A stretch of DNA of 64,000 bases from Sphingobacterium chuzhouense (lineage in GTDB: Bacteria; Bacteroidota; Bacteroidia; Sphingobacteriales; Sphingobacteriaceae), in the NCBI RefSeq assembly GCF_014692525.1, contig NZ_JACNYL010000007.1, positions 1 through 64,000 on the forward strand. The letters run 5' to 3'. The notes under the pieces were generated by a model. That model was not told the DNA's origin, made no database searches, and saw only the letters and a list, made by a program, of their open reading frames with translations. Both the position numbers and the translations under genes were made by a program. Positions 25,645 to 33,184 of the stretch are shown piece by piece (the first letter of the stretch is position 1; every line of letters starts with the position of its first letter).

Positions 25645-27438
25645 TTAACTATTATCCTGTGCTTCCCCCATTGCCGAAGGTAACAGGGAATCACGCTCCG
25701 TCACGCTGATCGCTTGCTTTTTAATTTTTTCAATAGCACCACAGCAGAGCCGATCAAATAGATCAACCAATTTCTCAGCCTGCAGACGACAAAGGTCTGG
25801 TGTTACTTCGTCCAAAGAATCCAGTAGATCTTGATCCCACCACAGGATTTTGGGATGAAATATGAGATGCAGCATTTGGCCTCGAATCCCACTTTTATCT
25901 AACAAGTAGTCTACTACCTGACCATCGACCACAGCCGTCCAATCCAGTAGCTCGTCTAGATTCTTCGTTTTTGGTATATACCTAACGGCTACCCGTAGAA
26001 AGCTATGTACACCAATTTCCAGCATATTACGTAGCATCAAAAGGCCGGCGTCCACAAACAACGGCTGTGCATCTCTAGCTGTAACCACGATATTATCCAG
26101 CACCGTTTTCGCTCTTTTCCATAGCTTATCCGCACGTTCCCATTCCTGTTGCCAATCGATATCCCCTAATTCAAAAGCAGGTTCAAAAGTCGACTTCCTA
26201 CGCAGGACAAGCCCCTTCGTCCATACCGTATGTACAAATCTGTTCCCCTCAGCCAAGCCTTTTTCCACATACTTGATATCTAGAAAAACCACCATCGCAC
26301 TCGCGACACCCACCTGCATGGTTTTAAAGGTAAAAGGCCCCGTATTCTTCATCAGTACGACGAGATAAAGCTCTACCTTCACACCCGCTCGTTCTTCGCC
26401 GCCTTCCAAGCGGAATGGACTACTGCCCGAAAAACCACCGGTATGGTAATTCAATAGACTCATCTGTTCGGGGTTGTGGTTGCCACGAATCTTATCCAAC
26501 AGTGCATTGACGTCATCCTTATATTCTTTCGGCCAAGGAAAACCGGAAAAGTCTTCGCACCTTATGTGTGTCGTGCCGCCGGCATTTGCCGTAACTGGTG
26601 CTGCGTTTTTCTTTTCTTCTGCTAACGCTGCCTGCTGTGCGGTCTGTTCCAAACGAGTTTGCTGTTCGGTCTTCAATGCATCCAAGAAGAACTGATAGAG
26701 CATCTCTATTGCTTTCGAGATTTCACAACATTTATCGTATAGATAAGAAGCATCAAAAGCGGTTATCTCCAAATCCCTATTCTGCTTCACTGCGTGATAG
26801 CCCTTGTCCAGCAGTCGAAATGTTTCTATACTCATAAAAGCTTCGCTCAACAAAACCGTTTTGAATGCAGGAATATGGGTGCTTAGCGCCCGCATTCTGT
26901 TCTCCAGGTTGTGCTGATTATTAGCATTGCCCTGTATCATAGCCTGTGGTAGACGCAGAAAAGATTCTAAACTCTGATGCACCATAAATGTCGCTTTCAA
27001 ATAACTGCCATGCTCCGCAAACTTCAGCGCCCCTTCCCGAAATTCTTCCCCTTCTTTTTTCATCTTCATTTGCCATTGATCAGCCAATTCAATAACACCA
27101 CCAATCTCATTGGCAGTCAGCGATTTTGTGGCCTTACGAGGTGACCGGTATATTTCATGCTGTGGCAGCGAAGCGTAAGCATAGTAAAGTCCTCCATGGC
27201 GAACTTTGTTACGCCATTCACCAAACGGAATCAGTTCAAAAGATAACTCCTTCGTATCGATAAGGCAAAGCTCAATGACGGGTTTCATCACTTTCGGAGA
27301 AACACCGTCCTCCGGTTTCATGACTAAAATTAAGTGTTGTTGTTCCTTGCCTAAAAAGGAATAAGAGAAAAGAAAAATACGATCCAGATCCATCCGCTGG
27401 ATTAGGCGTTCTACCAAAAGTTGTGTATCTATTGCCAT
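25645..27438 (-). CDS. Double-HEPN protein with nucleotidyltransferase-like segments
   Basis: The product of 597 residues appears to contain two copies of one module. Residues 1-105 resemble a divergent nucleotidyltransferase-like fold, and about 115-250 is a HEPN domain (KATFMVHQSLESFLR, NQHNLENRMRAL, RLLDKGYHAVKQNRDLEI). A linker is followed by a second alpha/beta segment (about 325-440) and a second HEPN (MLRNMLEIGVHSFLR onward) with RGQMLH at 519-524, an R-x4-H like that of HEPN ribonucleases. The ATG at 27436-27438 is preferred to a TTG 45 bases upstream. It is divergent from a small XRE regulator. HEPN calls are fair; the nucleotidyltransferase-like call is tentative. Confidence 0.65.
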   Translation of the reverse strand: MAIDTQLLVERLIQRMDLDRIFLFSYSFLGKEQQHLILVMKPEDGVSPKVMKPVIELCLIDTKELSFELIPFGEWRNKVRHGGLYYAYASLPQHEIYRSPRKATKSLTANEIGGVIELADQWQMKMKKEGEEFREGALKFAEHGSYLKATFMVHQSLESFLRLPQAMIQGNANNQHNLENRMRALSTHIPAFKTVLLSEAFMSIETFRLLDKGYHAVKQNRDLEITAFDASYLYDKCCEISKAIEMLYQFFLDALKTEQQTRLEQTAQQAALAEEKKNAAPVTANAGGTTHIRCEDFSGFPWPKEYKDDVNALLDKIRGNHNPEQMSLLNYHTGGFSGSSPFRLEGGEERAGVKVELYLVVLMKNTGPFTFKTMQVGVASAMVVFLDIKYVEKGLAEGNRFVHTVWTKGLVLRRKSTFEPAFELGDIDWQQEWERADKLWKRAKTVLDNIVVTARDAQPLFVDAGLLMLRNMLEIGVHSFLRVAVRYIPKTKNLDELLDWTAVVDGQVVDYLLDKSGIRGQMLHLIFHPKILWWDQDLLDSLDEVTPDLCRLQAEKLVDLFDRLCCGAIEKIKKQAISVTERDSLLPSAMGEAQDNS

Positions 27439-27462
27439 AATTTGATTTATAAAAACTACTAA

Positions 27463-27536
27463 TTGTATAGCTTGTCTATACAAATGTATAAGTAAACTTT
27501 CAATAATAAAATTATTTGTACATTTTTTCTATACGT
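27463..27536. promoter_or_regulatory. Paired operator-like sites between the HEPN and XRE genes
   Basis: Site 1 at 27463-27483 is a perfect dyad, TTGTATAG-N5-CTATACAA. Site 2 at 27516-27536 has the same spacing, TTGTACAT-N5-CTATACGT. Their centres are 53 bases apart, about five helical turns. Site 1 overlaps TACATTTG on the minus strand (complement of 27481-27488), an exact -7 for the HEPN gene. Site 2 overlaps the -33 region of the XRE gene. Confidence 0.7.
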
Positions 27537-27548
27537 TCAGTAGCTTTA
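27515..27548 (+). promoter_or_regulatory. Promoter for the XRE regulator
   Basis: TTTG at 27515-27518 is followed by 22 bases and TAGCTTTA at 27541-27548, one base off the -7 consensus. The ATG lies at 27571. The -33 element is inside operator site 2, which predicts autoregulation. Confidence 0.45.
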
Positions 27549-27570
27549 AGCAAACCACTAGATAGATATC

Positions 27571-27795
27571 ATGACAGCGTTAGGAGAATTTTTAGCAAAG
27601 CGATCCGTAAATAAATCGATGGTAGCCAGACGGACGGGGCTGAGTAAAGCCCGTATAAATGAACTTTCATTAAATACCTCGTCACATTTGAGGGCAGAAG
27701 AATTATACCTTATCGCAAAAGCAATCGATGCCGATCCTTGTGAGGTGCTCAATAGGTTATATGGTCACCTACAACTAGTCAGCGAAGAAGAATAA
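27571..27795 (+). CDS. XRE-family helix-turn-helix regulator
   Basis: The 74-residue protein consists of one Cro/CI-type helix-turn-helix: NKSMVARRTGLSKARINELS forms helices 2 and 3, and the LRAEELYLIAKAIDADPCEV segment matches helices 4 and 5 of the family. It is divergent from the double-HEPN gene, with 132 bases between the start codons holding two operator-like sites. It most likely represses both genes. Such pairs can behave as toxin-antitoxin or defence modules, but the sequence does not prove that here. It converges with recG with 4 bases between the stops. Confidence 0.85.
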   Translation: MTALGEFLAKRSVNKSMVARRTGLSKARINELSLNTSSHLRAEELYLIAKAIDADPCEVLNRLYGHLQLVSEEE

Positions 27796-27799
27796 TATA

Positions 27800-29905
27800 T
27801 CAAGAAATCTTATCCCACGAAATACCGGGTGATCGTTGGGAAAGGTAGTGGGTCAGCAGTGTGTTTTTCTCAGCGGAAAGAGACGGATCTTCCTTGAATA
27901 TCTCCATAACACTACGGCGAGCCTCCACTAGGATGGCTTGATCGGACGCAAGATTAGCAATTTTCATCTCAAGAACACCGGATTGTTGCGTGCCGGAAAT
28001 GTCGCCGGGGCCACGTAGCTGTAAGTCGACCTCGGCAATCTCAAATCCATCCGAAGTACGTACCATGGTTTCCAGTCGGGTTTTCCCTTCTTTGCTCAGC
28101 TTATGCGTTGTCAACAAGATACAGAAAGATTGCTCTGCCCCCCGCCCTACGCGCCCGCGGAGTTGATGTAGCTGCGATAATCCGAAGCGCTCTGCATTTT
28201 CGATGATCATGACGGAAGCATTAGGTACATTGACACCCACCTCAATAACAGTCGTGGCGACCATAATTTGTGTTTCACCTTTTACGAAGCGCTGCATTTC
28301 AAAATCCTTGTCCTTGACGGGCATCTTACCGTGCACGATACTGATTTTGTATTGCGGTAACGGAAACTCCCGCTGCAGGTTCTCCAAACCGGCTTCGAGG
28401 TATAGTAGATCCATTTTTTCACTTTCCTTAATTAACGGATATACGACATAGATCTGCCTTCCTTTGGCAATTTCCTCGCGCATAAAACCAAACACCCTCA
28501 GACGTTGATTCTCGTAGAAGTGCACGGTTTTGATAGGTTTACGCCCAGCGGGAAGCTCATCGATAACCGAAATGTCCAGGTCGCCATACATGGTCATGGC
28601 CAGCGTGCGGGGGATAGGTGTTGCTGTCATGACCAGCATATGCGGAGGGATGACATTTTTGCGCCATAGTTTTGCCCGTTGTTCTACACCAAAGCGGTGT
28701 TGTTCGTCAATGACCACAAAACCAATGTTTTTAAACTTGACCTTGTCCTCAATGAGGGCGTGTGTGCCAATGAGGATGTCCAATGTGCCGTCTTCCAATT
28801 GTTGATGGATCAATCGTCTTTGCTTGATGGGTGTAGAGCCCGTTAACAGTTTAACAGAACAAAGCTCGTCACCAAGCAACGCGCGAATTCCGGCAAAATG
28901 CTGCTGCGCTAGTATTTCCGTAGGTGCCATCATACAAGCTTGATAACCGTTGTCAATGGCTATGAGCATGGACATGAGGGCGACGACTGTTTTGCCTGAC
29001 CCTACGTCCCCCTGTACAAGCCGGTTCATTTGAGCTCCCGTATTGGTATCTTGCCGGATTTCTTTAATAACGCGTTTTTGAGCATTAGTCAACGGGAAAG
29101 GAAGATGCTCGTTAAAAAAGGTGTTGAATTTATCGCCTACTTTGTCAAACAGATGCCCCTTATATTTTTGGGTATTTAGTTGCTTATTGCGCAGCAACCG
29201 AAGCTGGATAAAAAACAGTTCTTCAAATTTCAATCGACGGATGGCGGCGTTTAAGTCCTGCGTATTCTGAGGGAAATGGATGGAAAGCATTGACTTTGCA
29301 TAATCCATCAATTGGTGCTGTTCCAACAAATAGGAAGGAAGAGGTTCTTGCAGTGTATTAAAAACCGTTTCTAATGCCGTCTGTTGTAATCGCTGTATAC
29401 CTCTGGTGTCGAGATTAAATTTTTTAAGTTTTTCGGTAGATGAATATACCGGCTGCATCGTTAAGTTACCGATTTTCTTTTCTTGTGCATTGAACAGCTC
29501 CATCTCGGGATGTGTGATAGAAATCTGACCATTAAATTCGGAAGGTTTGCCATAAATAATATAGGCAGACCCTACTTTTAAGCTTTTTTTTAACCAAGTG
29601 ATACTTTGAAACCAGACGAGTTCAATACTGCCGGTATCATCTCGGAACTGTCCAACCAGTCTTCGTGCTCTTTTTTCTCCAGCTTCTTGAATGGAAATAA
29701 GACGTCCCAAAACCTGCGCACCGATCATATCGGGATGTAACTGCCGGATTTTGTGAAACTGTGTGCGGTCGATATACCGAAAAGGGTAATAGGATAGTAG
29801 GTCACCGATAGTAAAAATCTGTAGCTCTTTTTTGAGCACGTCCGCCTTTTGCGGCCCCACACCTTTTAGGTATTCTATGGGAGTTATTACAGATAAATTA
29901 GCCAT
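27800..29905 (-). CDS. recG: ATP-dependent DNA helicase RecG
   Basis: The 701-residue helicase regresses stalled replication forks and migrates Holliday junctions. It has the N-terminal wedge/OB region (YFPFRYIDRT-like YYPFRYIDRTQFHKIR near residue 40), Walker A GDVGSGKT, the DEAH-type box VIDEQHRFGVEQR, and the C-terminal half with TTVIEVGVNVPNASVMII and QLRGRVGRG, ending with the TRG region. The start ATG (29903-29905) lies in the arm of a perfect 13-bp hairpin, which may limit translation. Confidence 0.96.
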   Translation of the reverse strand: MANLSVITPIEYLKGVGPQKADVLKKELQIFTIGDLLSYYPFRYIDRTQFHKIRQLHPDMIGAQVLGRLISIQEAGEKRARRLVGQFRDDTGSIELVWFQSITWLKKSLKVGSAYIIYGKPSEFNGQISITHPEMELFNAQEKKIGNLTMQPVYSSTEKLKKFNLDTRGIQRLQQTALETVFNTLQEPLPSYLLEQHQLMDYAKSMLSIHFPQNTQDLNAAIRRLKFEELFFIQLRLLRNKQLNTQKYKGHLFDKVGDKFNTFFNEHLPFPLTNAQKRVIKEIRQDTNTGAQMNRLVQGDVGSGKTVVALMSMLIAIDNGYQACMMAPTEILAQQHFAGIRALLGDELCSVKLLTGSTPIKQRRLIHQQLEDGTLDILIGTHALIEDKVKFKNIGFVVIDEQHRFGVEQRAKLWRKNVIPPHMLVMTATPIPRTLAMTMYGDLDISVIDELPAGRKPIKTVHFYENQRLRVFGFMREEIAKGRQIYVVYPLIKESEKMDLLYLEAGLENLQREFPLPQYKISIVHGKMPVKDKDFEMQRFVKGETQIMVATTVIEVGVNVPNASVMIIENAERFGLSQLHQLRGRVGRGAEQSFCILLTTHKLSKEGKTRLETMVRTSDGFEIAEVDLQLRGPGDISGTQQSGVLEMKIANLASDQAILVEARRSVMEIFKEDPSLSAEKNTLLTHYLSQRSPGISWDKIS

Positions 29906-29924
29906 TCCTAAGAATGGCTAATTT
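29895..29924. promoter_or_regulatory. Perfect hairpin covering the recG start codon
   Basis: AAATTAGCCATTC at 29895-29907 and its exact complement GAATGGCTAATTT at 29912-29924 enclose a 4-base loop. On the minus strand the recG ATG and next codons lie in the 3' arm, so the folded mRNA would hide the start. No T-run follows, so it is not a standard terminator for the lipoprotein gene upstream. Confidence 0.65.
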
Positions 29925-29932
29925 ACAAAATA

Positions 29933-30343
29933 TTATTTTGTTTCGTCATCCGTTATAGGAGAACCGTATAAGACAGGTTTGCCGTCCTCACAACGTACGC
30001 CTTTTGGTGGCATGATAGCCATACAGTCGGAGACGATTTTATACTTTTTGTTGAACTCAGCCTCCGCCGCGTTATATGCTTTAATTGAATCAAGCAGTTC
30101 GCCCGATTCATCGGCAGCCTGTGGGTAGGGAATATATTCCTTTGGACCGCCACAAGCTTTGCTTCCTAAAGCTTCCGGACGCCAGTCTTCCGCATTTTCA
30201 CAAGGTATTGCATCGATCCTATCCATTATCTCCTGTCTCATCTTATTCAGTCTTTCACGGTCAGCCTCTTGGTTGGTGGTTTCTGACTTTTCACAAGCTA
30301 CTACAATTCCCAGCGTCATCAATAATATTAAAAATCTTTTCAT
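29933..30343 (-). CDS. Hypothetical lipoprotein
   Basis: The product of 136 residues has a lipoprotein signal (MKRFLILLMTLGIVVACEKS, with Cys at position 17) and a small soluble domain holding four further cysteines (IPCENAEDW, GSKACGG, DCMAIM, VRCEDGK), which could form two disulfides. I do not recognise the family. It lies 28 bases upstream of recG on the same strand, separated from it by a strong hairpin. Confidence 0.7.
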   Translation of the reverse strand: MKRFLILLMTLGIVVACEKSETTNQEADRERLNKMRQEIMDRIDAIPCENAEDWRPEALGSKACGGPKEYIPYPQAADESGELLDSIKAYNAAEAEFNKKYKIVSDCMAIMPPKGVRCEDGKPVLYGSPITDDETK

Positions 30344-30466
30344 GGCATATACATATTTAGTTTTATCACATTATAAAAAAGAACGTGCATTTTTTGTAAA
30401 ACGCTACGTTTCGTTCTGTCGTTTAATAAGTTAAACCAATTTTTATGCCATAACAGTTTATAATAT

Positions 30467-31387
30467 TTATCCCCGCTTTTTTCTAATTTTTTTTAATGTC
30501 TCCCAATTAAAAAGAATAATAGCGAATAAAATAAAGGTGTAGGCCAGGTATTTATATGGTGCGACGGTTTCGTGAAAGTAGGTAATCGCCAAAGTGAATG
30601 CAATCAGTGGATTGATATAGAGGAGAACACCTGTAGTAGAAGAGGATATGCGTGTCAGTGCATACATGCTAAAAAATAAGGGGATGATTGTGAAAATAAC
30701 AGCTATCGTCAGTATGCTAAACCAAAAAAAAGGTGCTGTAGGAAAAGAATGTTGATTAATAAAAAGCTTCGGAATCACAAACAGAGAACAAAGTGACAAT
30801 TGAACAGCTAGTGTATTTAGCTTGTCGAATCCCTGCGATGCTCGTTGAACGATTAAATACAAAGCATATAACGAAGCAATGCTCATTGACCAGAGTACGT
30901 CAATAAATGAACCGGTTGCTAGTGTAACTGCGCTGATCAGTGCGATGCCGAGCGCAATTATTTTTAAGGGGCTTAATTGTTCTTTAAGAATGAAAAATGC
31001 TGCAATGGCGGTGATAAGTGGGCAAATGAGATAGGCAAACGCAGCAGATTGTACACTAATGTGGTTAACTGCATAAATGTAGGTAAACCAATTGCCAAAA
31101 ATTAGTACGGAAGCCAACGTGGTGAGACCAATTGTTTGATTCTGTTGCCGGCGTGATAACTGCTTAAAAACGATTATATCACGTTTTAAGAACTTGAATC
31201 GAAATAGAAAGATAAATAACCATAAAACGATGAGTGCAACCAGGATCCGGTAGTATAAAATGTCTTCCGCTGGATATTCCTTTACCCATCGTACCGAAAT
31301 GGCCATGAACCCCCATATCAAGGGAGCCAAAAAAGCCGCAAGAAAATAATTCCTGCGACTTTCTGTTTTCTCTGGTTGTTGTTCCAC
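30467..31387 (-). CDS. EamA-family (DMT superfamily) permease
   Basis: The 306-residue protein has ten hydrophobic segments arranged as two EamA repeats of five, as in drug/metabolite transporters and RarD-like permeases. Visible features are PLIWGFMAISVRW in the first helix and SSSTTGVLLYINPLIAFTLA in the second repeat. The substrate is not predictable. It starts 3 bases after the ridA stop, so ridA and this gene are cotranscribed and it may export an amino acid or reactive metabolite, which is inference. Confidence 0.85.
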   Translation of the reverse strand: MEQQPEKTESRRNYFLAAFLAPLIWGFMAISVRWVKEYPAEDILYYRILVALIVLWLFIFLFRFKFLKRDIIVFKQLSRRQQNQTIGLTTLASVLIFGNWFTYIYAVNHISVQSAAFAYLICPLITAIAAFFILKEQLSPLKIIALGIALISAVTLATGSFIDVLWSMSIASLYALYLIVQRASQGFDKLNTLAVQLSLCSLFVIPKLFINQHSFPTAPFFWFSILTIAVIFTIIPLFFSMYALTRISSSTTGVLLYINPLIAFTLAITYFHETVAPYKYLAYTFILFAIILFNWETLKKIRKKRG

Positions 31388-31390
31388 ACA

Positions 31391-31777
31391 CTAAGCTTTC
31401 CAAGCAATAACGGATATTTCGACATTGACGTTTTTAGGAAGTGTCTTAACGGCTACACATTCGCGTGCAGGCTGGTTTTCTATGAAATATTGCGCATATA
31501 CTTCGTTGATAGTGGCGAAATCATTCATATCGGCTATGAAAATACTTGCTTTTACGACGTCGCTAAATGTATACCCTGCATGGGTTAAGATCGCTTGCAC
31601 GTTTTTCAATACTTGATGGGTTTCATCTGCCACACCGCTATCAATTAATTCCATCGTTTCGGGAATCAACGGGATCTGTCCGGAGACATATAATGTGTTT
31701 CCTGCTTGGATAGCTTGGTTATAAGGCCCGATTGCTGCCGGAGCTTCTCCGGTATTTAATACTTGTTTGTGTGACAT
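31391..31777 (-). CDS. ridA: RidA-family reactive imine/enamine deaminase
   Basis: The 128-residue protein matches the RidA (YjgF/UK114) family, which hydrolyses reactive 2-aminoacrylate-type enamines. It contains IGPYNQAIQAGNTLYVSGQI near the N-terminus, DVVKASIFIADMNDFATINE in the middle and the active-site arginine in PARECVAVKTLPKNVNVEI near the end. It lies between a small membrane protein gene (9 bases upstream) and an EamA permease gene. Confidence 0.95.
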   Translation of the reverse strand: MSHKQVLNTGEAPAAIGPYNQAIQAGNTLYVSGQIPLIPETMELIDSGVADETHQVLKNVQAILTHAGYTFSDVVKASIFIADMNDFATINEVYAQYFIENQPARECVAVKTLPKNVNVEISVIAWKA

Positions 31778-31786
31778 ACTGATAAG

Positions 31787-31921
31787 TTACTTTGAAAAAA
31801 ATATTTTATAGATAATAGCTAAAATAAAAACCGAAATGGCAATGATATTCATGATGCGCATGGCTTTTCTGTTAAATCGGGATGATTTAGAAAGTTGCGG
31901 TTTCGTCTCTTTTAGCTCCAT
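31787..31921 (-). CDS. 44-residue single-span membrane microprotein
   Basis: The frame opens at ATG 31919-31921 and closes with TAA at 31787-31789. The peptide has a basic cytoplasmic N-terminus (MELKETKPQLSKSSRFNRKA) and one hydrophobic helix (IMNIIAISVFILAIIYKIFF). It ends 9 bases before ridA on the same strand, so it is probably the first gene of that operon. Function unknown; the positive-inside pattern and placement support a real gene. Confidence 0.55.
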   Translation of the reverse strand: MELKETKPQLSKSSRFNRKAMRIMNIIAISVFILAIIYKIFFSK

Positions 31922-31983
31922 GGGACTAATTTACAATGGAAAAACCAAAAAATCAAAAGTAGGTGTGTTAATCCATTTTAAAC

Positions 31984-32014
31984 TTTGTGTAAGTTTACAT
32001 CTTCGATAACTTAG
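31984..32014 (+). promoter_or_regulatory. Promoter for nagA
   Basis: TTTG at 31984-31987 is followed by exactly 19 bases and TAACTTAG at 32007-32014, a near-match to TAnnTTTG. The same spacing and a TAnnTTAG -7 occur before both susC genes at 36.3 and 41.6 kb. The leader would be about 10 bases. Confidence 0.6.
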
Positions 32015-32030
32015 CACAAAAGATATTCAA

Positions 32031-33164
32031 ATGGAAAAAAAGGGAATTGCATTGGTGAACGGTCATATTTTCAATGGAGATAATAATTGTTTAGATCACG
32101 CCTTGGTTATGCAAGGAGAGAAGATTGTTGGAATATGCCCTGTATCTGCTGTTCCTGCAGAAACCGAGCGGATCGATGTAAAGGGGGGCAATATCTGCCC
32201 CGGGCTTGTTGATTTGCAGATATATGGTGCCGGTGACGACCTTTTTTCAGCTGAATTGTCAACGGAAAGTATAGCTCGGATTGAGCGTCGGCTGCTTGTG
32301 CAAGGATGTACTTCTTTTGTATTGACTTTAGCAACGAATACGATGGAGGTGTTTAAAGAGGCGATACGTATATTTAATAGCTGTCAACCTCAATCCGCCA
32401 TAGGGTTGCATCTGGAAGGCCCATTTCTCAATCCTCTAAAAAGGGGTGCACATCCTGCCGAGCTTATCGTATCACCATCTGTTGGGTTAATAGCAGATTT
32501 GCTAGATGCTAATGAGGGAGCTGTTGTGATGATGACGATTGCCCCTGAGCAATTTGATGCAGAAAGTATGAATTTGCTTTTGCAACGATCGATATTGCTC
32601 AGTGCAGGACACAGTGCTGCCAGCTTTGAACAAGGTATACAGGGTTTTGATAATGGTATAAAAGCGGCAACACACCTTTGGAACGCTATGTCGTCCTTTC
32701 ATCATCGCGACATCGGCCTTCCCGGGGCGGTATTTCGGCATCCGGAAGTTTCAGCATCGATTATCGTAGACGGCATACATGTGGATTTTCAAGCCATTAA
32801 AATTGCTAAAGAGTTGATGGGTAGACGTTTGTTTTTGATTACAGATGCAGTGGCAGCATGTGATAAAGGAATTTATCAGCACGTTCTCCATGGCGATCAC
32901 TATGCCTTACCTGACGGGACCCTTAGCGGGTCTGCCCTTTCCCTACTCGATGCCATACGAAATTGTGTACAGTATGTTGATATACCATTGGAGGAGGCTA
33001 TCCGGATGGCAACCTGTTATCCGGCAAATTTAATCGGACGATCCGATATAGGCAATCTCGACGAAGGATCATGGGCAAATGTTTTGGTGTTCGATACCGA
33101 TTTTAATGTTCATTCCGTGTATTGCAAAGGTGAAAAGGTTGATTTAACATTTTCATATACATAA
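32031..33164 (+). CDS. nagA: N-acetylglucosamine-6-phosphate deacetylase
   Basis: The 377-residue amidohydrolase removes the acetyl group from GlcNAc-6-phosphate, giving glucosamine-6-phosphate for NagB. Family residues are visible: the metal-binding glutamate in HLEGPFLNPLKRGAH near residue 129, GHSAAS and ATHLWNAMSSFHHRD in the middle, and the catalytic Asp in FLITDAVAA. Length is normal. It opens the amino-sugar locus: MurQ, encoded 20 kb downstream, converts MurNAc-6-phosphate to GlcNAc-6-phosphate, the substrate of this enzyme. Confidence 0.95.
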   Translation: MEKKGIALVNGHIFNGDNNCLDHALVMQGEKIVGICPVSAVPAETERIDVKGGNICPGLVDLQIYGAGDDLFSAELSTESIARIERRLLVQGCTSFVLTLATNTMEVFKEAIRIFNSCQPQSAIGLHLEGPFLNPLKRGAHPAELIVSPSVGLIADLLDANEGAVVMMTIAPEQFDAESMNLLLQRSILLSAGHSAASFEQGIQGFDNGIKAATHLWNAMSSFHHRDIGLPGAVFRHPEVSASIIVDGIHVDFQAIKIAKELMGRRLFLITDAVAACDKGIYQHVLHGDHYALPDGTLSGSALSLLDAIRNCVQYVDIPLEEAIRMATCYPANLIGRSDIGNLDEGSWANVLVFDTDFNVHSVYCKGEKVDLTFSYT

Positions 33165-33184
33165 AAACATTAGTTTTGTACCCT

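Noticed and set aside
33171..33178. TAGTTTTG as a promoter for the first GHL10 gene
   Set aside because: It matches the -7 consensus, but no TTTG or TTG lies 17-22 bases upstream and the gene is only 20 bases behind nagA, so cotranscription is simpler.
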